Shown in pieces: positions 50,936-62,129 of a DNA stretch of 64,000 nucleotides. The position numbers and the translations under genes are program-made. The notes under the pieces were generated by a model. That model did no database searches. It had not been told where the DNA came from and worked only from the letters and a program-made list of their open reading frames with translations. The DNA is from Pempheris klunzingeri. Its lineage: Eukaryota; Chordata; Actinopteri; Acropomatiformes; Pempheridae. The stretch lies in NCBI RefSeq assembly GCF_042242105.1, contig NC_092018.1:24608167-24672166 (forward strand), given 5' to 3'. Numbering within the stretch: the first letter of the stretch is position 1; each line of letters begins with the position of its first letter.

Positions 50936-53900
50936 TCAACCACCCACCATACTGTACACATGGTGGGGGGACAGCAACTGTGTGGGTGGAGTACAGCCGA
51001 CAAACATGTAAAATTAGGCCAAATATTAGGAAAACTAAATGAGTTACCGAAGTCTGATCAGGTGCTACTTGGATGATGAACTGGTATGCAGGCATCACAC
51101 AATGTTGCAACACCAGTCTGGTCATATCTCCGTCCTCTGTTACTGGTTCTGGGAGCATGAATCCATCTTCCATGTGCTCCTCTGACATGTTCAGCAACTG
51201 TCAGAAAAAAGGATGCAAGTAAACAGATCAAAATACAACCTTCTGGTATCCAATGCTCACCTGATGATCCTGAACTTGAAAAGTGAATTCATGACAATGT
51301 GGTTTAAGTCACAGTACAATGCATTTTTACAGCAGTAAAAGGAATAAAATCTTGTGCTCAATCATGAAACCACGGCCAAATCATGTCATCAGTTAAAATC
51401 AAGTCTGAAATCCATTTAGTGAAACAAATGTTGAGTTGGACTGAGGTCAGGTTTTTACCTTATGGCCCTAAAATCCTCCATCGCTTCCTGTTTATACAAT
51501 TAAGGATCACAGAGTTACAAAGTGCTTCACATGGCAAGCACAAATGAACATAACATGAAGAGAACCTCAAAACAACTGCTAAAAAGTACTGCATGCCAGT
51601 GTAAAGAGGCTCAAACCAGGGCGATGTGTTCATACACATGTAGTTTACTCTGGTTAAAAGCCTGGCAGCTGATTTCTGTATTGTCAACACATTTTCTAAG
51701 TGGGCATGTGAAAAGGCAGTTACAGTGTTCCTTTGTAGATAAGAGCTTGTTTGGCAGAGTTCCCCAGAGGTACCCAGTAAATGGTAATAGAGTTAAAACC
51801 CATTATAGAGACAATCAGGGATAATTATTATTACTATTGTGGACAACCAAAGAAAATCTTGGTGAATTAATTAGCATAGCTGTGGAATAATCATCTGCTC
51901 GTACCCCACAAGAACAACATGGAGCAGAAGACGCAGCATGTTGCTGGGGACCAGTAGACGATTATTCTACTGAGGAAGAAAACAAGTGCATCAATCACTC
52001 CCTTCAATCTAGCACTACTCCTCCACTAGCGGTGAGTTACAGTATGGTGTCAAAATAAATACACAAAAATATTGAATTTAGGCGGCTCTCCCCCTTATGA
52101 AAAGTAACACCAGCAACTGTTCGACCAATGACAATTTGATGACTTTGACAATGACGTCTATATAGTCTCGTCTATATTACCATCTAATTGACATTTGAAT
52201 ATTTTTACATGAAGAAATGGACAGCTTTGCCATTCATTATGCTACTCAATATGTGATAAGGCATTATTAATCCACGTGACAAGGGCCGCATCAACCACAG
52301 GTGCCTTCCTCGTACACAGGGGGTGAATTTGGCCGGCCGTGCACCATTTTCTGTCTCCATTACTAGCAGCCATGACCGTTTCTTGTTCTTTGAGTAGACT
52401 ACACAAGGTAGCCTGAGGAGCACCAAATTTGCCACAAACTTCCAGGAAACTACATTTTTCAGAGAGAAAATAGAATTATTGTCAGTTTAATTTTTTTTCC
52501 ACTTGTCGTCACATATGACAAGACAAAAATGAACACTGTAAGCGGACTACTTGATAACTTGCATAGCATTTCCATAAGAGTGATTCTTACCTAAGCTGTT
52601 TGATCCATTATAAGCTGCTGGTCACTGTAATCGTGATCATCATCATAAGCAGATTCCACCGTATTTAAATATTCAAATGGCCCTTGAGGTACACCACACT
52701 TATACTGCACACTTACACAGATATGCAGTTGTTGATCCAACTCAGTACAGTATCCAATATGTCCAACAATTTCCTCGGTCTGTCTAATAAAATGCTGTGA
52801 TTGCTACAGTGTTCAGCCATTATGGATGTATGAATCTAACAGGAGTATGAAGACAAACATAAAACCTGCAGAGCACATTATAGAAATCATCTAATTTTCA
52901 TGGCATGGGAATTCCCCCATTGTGGGATAAATAAAGGCTTATCTTATCTTATTTAATCGCTCCTCACTGTTGGGACGCACGTTAAGCCACTAAACTCACT
53001 GGATTACCACAACAGTTCTAGTCTGCACAAACTAAACTGTGTCAAAACGTCATAACTGCACAGTGGAAAAAACAAACACTCACATCATCAATTCTCCATA
53101 GGTCATTGCCCAAGCCTTCAGTCTGACCATAAGTGATTGCATTCTTTAGGAAATCAGTCCCACTACCATCATCCTGAGAAATAGAAAATAACAGTAATCA
53201 ACATAACACAAAATAAGTGGCAGTGTTGCTCTTGGAAAAAAGCAAAAGGACACTGATGATTGTGGTACTCACACTGTTAGTTTCCTGCAAAACGGCAACA
53301 AGCAATCGAATGTATTCCGTAGCTGCTTTAAGTGTGTCCACTTTGCTGGGTTTCCTGTCTGGGCGCATCAGCGGGACCATGCGCTTCAAGCGGGAGAACA
53401 TGGTGTTCAAGTTCCTGATCTGCACAGAGTAAAGGCTGGTATATAGGGTCATCATGCAATTCTGTCTGAGGTTGTCTAACCATAATGTTAAACAGTGACA
53501 TTTGTCTGGATTTCCCTGCTGGCAATATGAAGCTATGACTGTTAAATTATAAAGGGCATATGAGCACAATATACAGTGAGGAGTTTTCTATACAGCAAAT
53601 CAAAAAGGGCTCTGTACCAATGATCATTAATCAGTTATCCATAGATGTTACTTCAAATTTGCATTTCAAATTGACATCTGTTCCAACCCTTACGTAATGT
53701 CAATACAAACCTTACCTGTCGCTGTAACATCATAAATATCATCATATAAATATCCATTCATTTATGTTCCTACTTTAATTGTGTCTGTGAAGGCCTGGTC
53801 TGCTTTCTCTTTAGTGTTTCCTTATGCCAAACTGCATTAACAAACCTTTCAATTTAAGAGGGCCAGACTTCTGGCCAAACACAGAAGTCTCTAATCAAGA

Positions 53901-54333
53901 TTTAGGCCTGTGTTCTTTAACAATTATTGGCCACGGTTTAATTCGGTGTATTTACCAAGTATTGGACTGTGATAGATGGAGAATACCAACTCTGTAAAAA
54001 GCTCAAGTGTGAGGGGGACACTTGCCAACATGGCCGAGTCTGACACGAGCATCTCTTGCTTTCTGCTAAACACTCATTCGTGGTTCATACACAGACTGTT
54101 TAAAAGACGGACACTTTTTCTTTTTAAAGACGGTGAGTTTCACTCACTCTCAGTCGTTCCTTGGCGTTGACCATTTCTCGTTTTTTCACTGTTTCATTGA
54201 AGTCTTCGGCGACAAAGTATAAGCCGTCCTTCCCTCGTTTGAACTTCTCAATGTTGCTGTACACAGGAAGTGCGGACTCGCCAGTTAAACGCTTCAAAAT
54301 GTCGCTCATGAATTCCTCCTCTGGCACCTTCAT
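50936..54333 (-). CDS. figla: Factor in the germline alpha (FIGLA), bHLH
   Basis: Oocyte-specific basic helix-loop-helix regulator that pairs with E12/E47-type proteins on E-boxes of zona pellucida and folliculogenesis genes. Secure minus-strand exons: 54148-54333, 53273-53419, 53084-53173, 51048-51197 (191 codons, all phase 0, GT-AG). The last exon, 50936-50977 (13 codons plus TGA, after a 70-nt intron), is my best guess and gives 204 aa (human is 219). The bHLH spans about residues 55-108: basic region [13 protein letters not shown], helix 1 [12 protein letters not shown], loop PDRKPSKVD, helix 2 [18 protein letters not shown]. The basic region and RKPSKVD loop match FIGLA specifically. FIGLA is also the neighbour of ADD2 in human. 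Reading through exon 4 without splicing would stop at 50931, an alternative ending. Confidence 0.9.
52905..52951 (+). repeat. Non-LTR 3' tail in figla intron 3
   Basis: GGGAATTCCCCCATTGTGGG, then ATAAATAAAGGCTTATCTTA with a repeated CTTAT end; same dispersed family as 43597-43652. Confidence 0.6.
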
Positions 54334-54560
54334 TTTAACGAGGAACGAGTTATTCTGTTGCTTCTTAACTTTTTCTCCGCGCTATGCCATATCCTCAGGT
54401 AAACATGGAAGGTGGGGGCCGTACCCAGGGGTCACACCTGTGCTGCGTGCGTAATTAGAGTAATGGCGCCGTGAATTCACACCCCTTCTGCCAGAGCATG
54501 AGGGGTATGAAGAGGAAATGAAGTTGAAGGAAAGGAATAAAGAAAGTTTTATTTAGACAA
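54334..54560 (-). promoter_or_regulatory. figla: figla 5' flank with an E-box
   Basis: Sequence upstream of the figla ATG. It carries a CACCTG E-box at 54435-54440 (CAGGTG on the gene strand), about 100 bp from the ATG. No TATA box is evident. Whether FIGLA or another bHLH factor binds here is unknown. Confidence 0.35.
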
Positions 54561-54779
54561 ATCATAGATACATTTGTAGTATTAAGTAGAATTATCAATG
54601 CCAGAAGAAGAAGACTTTTATGTAGACACTGAGTGAAAATAATCTCCTGTGTTCACTTCAAGGACCTTTGCAGCCCTAATGTGCCTCTTGGATAAATACT
54701 GTGCTTATTGTGTGAGAGCTTCCATATCTTAAAGAGTTAAATCTCTCACCAGCATCCCAGATGCCTTCAGAGCCACCCA

Positions 54780-55385
54780 TCTGCCTCTGGCCCCAACACC
54801 AGCATAAAAAAAAATCTGCAGACAGGGACCATCTGTCAAAACCAGGCCACCTCAGCCCTTCAGGACTGCTTTGACACCTCAGACAGGGCAGGGTATCTGC
54901 CTCAGGGACCGACCTGGAGGGACACACTTCAGCTGTCCTCTCCTGCATCAGGGAGGGTGTCTACGACAAAAACTTCTAAATGTTTTTTCCAACCACAGGC
55001 CGTGGCTCAACAATGAAGAGCAGACTCTGCCTTCAAATCAAGTGACCCACAGGCCTGCAAATAGGCGTGGGGGAGGCTGAGGAGGGGCAAGCACAGATAC
55101 AAATGGCACATGAGAGCACTTTAACAGCAATAACTCCAGGGGCATGTGGCAGGGAATAAAGGCAGTCATCGGCCACAAAGACACTCATACATCTAAAAAC
55201 GTCACAGACAGCACTCTCCTGAACTCGCTGAACCAGTTCTTCGCTTACTTCGACAAGTGGACCACTGTATTGTTTCTTTTACTGTAAATATGTTTCCTTT
55301 TTACCATGCTGCTAAATGAAGAGTGTGCTAAACTGCCTTTCATTGTCTCATTACACTGGCAATAAAGAACTATTCTATTCTATTT
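54780..55385 (+). mobile_element. Degenerate L2/Rex1-like LINE fragment
   Basis: Across shifting plus-strand frames the order of conserved LINE motifs is visible: ATSALQDCFDTSDR (54832-54884), a RPWLN block (54999-55013), SRGMWQGIKAVIGHKDTHTS (about 55135-55195) and LNSLNQFFAYFD (about 55220-55256). It then joins a 3' tail with GGCAATAAAGAACTATTCTA. These motifs lie just upstream of the reverse-transcriptase core of fish CR1/L2-clade elements. The RT core is missing, so the copy is internally deleted as well as frameshifted. Confidence 0.7.
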
Positions 55386-55410
55386 TGTTCTATTATATTA
55401 CATTTATATA

Positions 55411-56971
<1,561 letters not shown>

Positions 56972-56973
56972 TA

Positions 56974-57949
56974 ATATTCACTGTCACTGTAATTAATAAG
57001 TATGTGTGTGTATATATATATATATATACACATACATTCACTGTGATATTTCCTGCGGTTACCACGGCAACTATGGTCCATACAACACAGCTGCTTTCTA
57101 AAAAAAACATATGCATCTTTTCTCAATTGTATTGTCATTTGTAAGTATAAAATATGGCTGATGGATAACATGCCTTTGTTTGTCCGGACTTCATTAAAGA
57201 CAATCTGCTCAGTACATAGAAATAAAGGGCTCATTCTATGGCAACGAAAACACTGTGACACATTCAGGTGATTATACATGATTGGCATAGATATGAATAC
57301 TATATTCTATTTTTTGCCAGTAGATCTCCAAAATCCTATACACTCCATCATTAAATCTGCTCAATGTATAACACGAGTCTACAGCCATGTGTTTTGGGTT
57401 TGAAACGGGTAGTAGGTGCAAAAAGTTTTGGACTTAGATCACAGGCTTACGTGTGATCTTTCTGTCCTGCAGCTGGTCGAGGTGGAGGTAATTCTAACTA
57501 CTTAAGTTAGAATTACTATTTAGCCCTTTTTAACAGCAGGTTTTTCCAACAGGTCAAAATTGAATAGTTTTATTGTCATTGCATTTACAATACAACGAGA
57601 TTTAAAATGCTCTTCATTAATCATTCACTCCCACACACGTACACACATGCACAGGCAGGTATCATCTGTGAAAAAGGTCTATATACTATCTATGCACTGT
57701 GCTTTGTATTCAGCTTTCTTGAAAATAAACTGTCGGATAAATTAGCATGAAAATCACTTTATTGAACTGAATATGAATGCAGTGACGTGAAGTGTAAAGT
57801 AGCATTAAATTGCCATACGAATGCCACAAAATTGCATAAGTGCAGTACTGGATGAATGAAATTGTGACTAAAAACGGTAAAGTAAAGGCCTGACTCATAT
57901 TGCGATTATTCAAAGGCTCTTATTTTAACTGCAGTCCTACAATAGTTGC
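56974..57949. other. Intergenic DNA between figla and hk2
   Basis: No coding signal. It holds a short TA/TG-rich tract (57001-57030), a perfect 11-bp inverted repeat with a 7-nt loop (57488-57498 and 57506-57516), and a reverse-oriented TTTATTGTCATTG tail-like segment near 57569-57581. Confidence 0.55.
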
Positions 57950-58265
57950 CACCCCGCTGTGCATACACGCACCATTTTTCAAGCAGGAAGACAAAGGCAT
58001 CACCGGGCGCCTTCTCTGCAGCCAATCAGCGCCATCGAATCTGAGTGACGTCACCGACCTACTAACTTCAGGAAGTTGGAGGTCTTTTAGTACGACTCCG
58101 TCTTTAGTTTAAAACACTTTATTTTTCCAAAAGTCGTCCGGTTGGTGAAGACATTATTGTTTTGCGTTTATTATCTAAAGAAGCTGTCTCTGCAGATAAA
58201 CTTTGAGCAAGTCTGAAGCAGAAGGACGAGCAGGACGTTGAGTCGACACACATCACTAACTAAAC
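57950..58265 (+). promoter_or_regulatory. hk2: hk2 promoter and 5' UTR with CCAAT and CRE
   Basis: A CCAAT box at 58022-58026 and a perfect palindromic CRE, TGACGTCA, at 58046-58053 sit 213-244 bp upstream of the hk2 ATG. Mammalian HK2 promoters are known to use a CRE together with CCAAT/Y-box elements for cAMP and basal activity, so this looks like a conserved core promoter. Transcription probably starts around 58075-58120. No clear TATA box is seen. Confidence 0.65.
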
Positions 58266-61200
58266 ATGCTAGCCTCGAGTCTGCTGTCTAACTACTGCAC
58301 CGAGCACCACGATGGCCAAGCGTCTAAAGTGAGTATTGGTGGAAAACACTCGACTGGGTTTGTTTTGAGGCTGTCTGGTCTGTCAGGACATTTGCATGTG
58401 TTGCTCTGAGAAAGTGTAAAAAGGGGTTCAAACTGGTAGCTCGACTGCTAGCACAGGAGGACGCAGTGTTGTTTGTCTCTACGTCACTTCTGGCTCAGTT
58501 TAATGTCGGGTGCTTAATTATTATCACCTGTGTGTAGTTCACTGCATGAGCAGTCTAATAAAATACCTAAATGTAGAACGTGTATAACTGTCTGGTAATG
58601 TATCTATGAAGACAGTAGTAATGTCCCCCTCACAGAAGACAGTTTGGGAAATCGCAGTAGAAAATTCACAGGTGTAGATATTCAAAGTAATGTGGCTGAA
58701 TTCAGTTTAACTGCTTCAGCTTCTGCAGCTCAACAACATCTCAGTGGGCGTCCCTGGTTAAGCTCTATACTCTTATACTCTGCATACTCCATAAACCCAA
58801 AGACATAAGAATAAAGTGTATGTGTGTCTGTCAAATGAACATAAATAGACGTACCTAAACAAAAATTTTAAATAGAATTTGGTTTTGATTGACACCGTTG
58901 CCGTTCCATTGCCATTCCCACACGATAACCCCGAAATGGGTAATATGAACATGTTTGTAGAAACTAAAAATACACAGACTCAATCTTTAAATTGAGTTAA
59001 GAAGTAGTTTACCAGCTGCAGCGTCCCCAGCAAAGGTCTTCTTTGGTCTTGCTTTCCTGGGGCAGTCCTCACGAGAGCCAGCCTCATTATAGTATTTGAT
59101 GGTTTTCATGACTGCCCTTGAGGAGACATTCAAAGGTCTTGGAATTTTATCAGATTGACTGACCTTCATGTCTTAATGTAATGATGGACTGTCGTTTCTC
59201 TTTACTTGGTTTAGTGATTCTTGCCATTATATGGATTAAAACAGTAGTCGAATTGGGCGATTCACTCTATAGAACTGTGTGCCAACCCGACCTCTGCACA
59301 ACACAACTGATGGTCTCAAACACATTAAGGAGGCAAGAAATTCCACAAATTAACTCTTGACACGGTACACGGCTGCTTTGAAAAACTGGGATGAAGAGCT
59401 TGTGTGGTGAGAAAAAAAAACCCTCTGGATGTTTTTCAAGAAAACATAGCACCATTCTGAAAGCTGTCATTGTATGTTAGAAAACCATTGTCCCATTGCA
59501 TCAACTATTTATCTGACATCCTTTTTTCAATATGATCACCAACTGGAAGATGCTTGCCCTTGTACTTTGTATGGTACAGCACCTTTTCTGTAGGCGACTG
59601 CATGCAAACACGTAACACGTAACTCTCTCCTCAGTGGGAACATTTGAAAAATTACGCTGACGCCTGTTTTTTTACTGACATATATTCTTATAGTATGTGA
59701 TTACCTTTATTCAGCCTTATTGTCCTTGCTTAAGCTGTCTATTGCTGTCTACTTCTTTGTAAGCGCAATGAGAGCAGTGAAAAAATAGTCATATCCCTTG
59801 TATGTGTACACATACTTTGCCAATAAAGCTAACTGAAACTCTTTGCGGCTGAGCTGTTGACACCTCTAGGTGCTTCCACTTCACTATAATGGCACTTAAT
59901 GTTGACTGAAGCAGATATAGTAAGGCAGAAATTCACAAACTAACTTTGAGCATTCAATGACAGTGCCATGTTTAAAGTCACTGAGCTCTGTACGACCCAT
60001 TCTAGATGGTCGTCTGTGTGGATTTCATGTCCATGTGCTGGATTCTTTGCAACTGTTAGCAGCGGATGTGGCTGAAACATCTGAATTTATTACTGGGTGT
60101 AACTATGATAGTTAGCAGTTAGATAAAGAACTTGACTTTAATGTATAACTGTATCATGATGGTGTCTGTTTCTCAATATGCCTCCTTTTTTTGCTCAAAT
60201 TGCACAAAATATTTCAGTGGCCTTTGATCCTTTTGTTAATGCCAGGCCCATATTTTGTTTTCTTCCACTCCCTCCTTATCCTGTGGTTACTGGCTGTGTA
60301 AGGCAAAACAAGTCAGTAGTGCTTTTGAATGTCATCACACCAGATAAAAAAATCTGGTTTTCATAGTCTCACTCAGAAAAAGTCTTCTTTTGTCAAACTA
60401 TTTGTGGATAAACTCCACTATCCTCACTATCTCTAGTCTCAGACTGTAGTATAGTACAGACAGTTTGTGCTTGTGAGTGGGAACCTTTCATTCTTTTGTA
60501 CACATGCTTTTTTATAATATGTTACTTAGATAAATGGTCATACAGTGGGATCAAGACCTAATAGGAAAGCTAATACCTTTTTGAAATGTGGGGAAGTTTG
60601 TATCTTGCTTTAAATCCATTCTTTAAACTTTTATGTAAAAGGTTTCGAGAGTACACAGTTATGTATCAACGATTTCCTGAATTTCATAGAATATCCAGAT
60701 CTTGAGGTACCATTTTCTTACTTTTTAATAAAAGCCTCTCAGTGGCTTTCAGATAAGACTTATCAAGATATATATAAGATATCAACCAATATATTTTTAA
60801 ATGTTAAGAGCATTACCAGTGAAACCCAGCTCTCATAGTACTGAGGGAATAAGAAAACAGTGTGGCTGTGGAAGAACCAGAGGTGATGGAAAGTGCAGGC
60901 TAGAGGAGCTTATCCTTTCCTATATTTACAGCTGGCTATTGTGCAAATTGATATAGATCTACGATATCACTGTGATGATATCACTAGAAAGTGTATGATT
61001 GAACCATCCAGCTGCGAGACAGCATCTCTGCACCATGGGGGTTGCCATGGTTTCCTTGACAACAGCTGTATCACTGTTGGAGACCATGATGCGCTCCTAG
61101 AAAACTCCCAGAAAACTGCCTCCTGGATGCGGATTGAAGGGCGTGGAATCAGCATTCTCTGTGCAGAAATGCCCCACGAGCTCACTGAGAACAACAGTGT

Positions 61201-62097
61201 GCACTTCACATTTCATGCGAACATTCCAACTCTTCTCTCCCAAACCTGTTCCACAATGTTTGAATAAGTGTGGGATTGAGCTGCCACTCATTTTGAGAAG
61301 GACCTCCAGACTGCTCAGATTAGTTTGAGACCACAGCAGGACATCTGACTATTTCCAGCAGCTGAACTGAATGAATGTTGCCCTGTGGACTTCTATAAGT
61401 CACTATGATATGATAGTTTTTTCCCAGCCTGTTCTGTCCGTCTTCACAGACACTACGTGAATCTTAGTAGGACACTATTCGCTTGTCCTACATATATAGG
61501 AACCTCTCTAAAGAAAGCTGTGATGCAGGTTATATTTTCTCACTGCAGAGCTGTCTAATTTTAATGTAATTTGTTCATTTCTTAATTTACAATATACTCA
61601 TTACTTTATTCATTCACTCAATGCAGTATTCCCATATATTACTCAAATGTAATGTTTTTTTCCTACCAAAATGTTTTAGGTGGACAATTACCTGCACCAG
61701 TTTCAACTGTCAGATGAGACTTTGATGGATGTGTCAATAAGATTTCGGCGAGAGATGGACAAAGGCCTGTGCAGAGACACCAACCCCACAGCTGCTGTCA
61801 AGATGCTGCCCACATTTGTGCGCTCCACTCCTGATGGAACAGGTAAAACCCCTTTTCTTAGGAGGTTCTCTATATATAAAATGGGTCCATTGAACACATA
61901 GTCAAGCCATCATTGAACAAAATACAGTTAAATGGTCAGTTGTTTTTTTACGCTCATCTAGTTTTGGTATCTAGCTTTGTAGGTGGGTCTTTTTTGTCCA
62001 AAATATAACAAGGATATAACAAGTCCTGTCAAAATACTTACCATAACGAAGTTCAATAAAGTTATTTTTTGCCAGATATTATAGAACAGTGCAGCAG

Positions 62098-62129
<32 letters not shown>

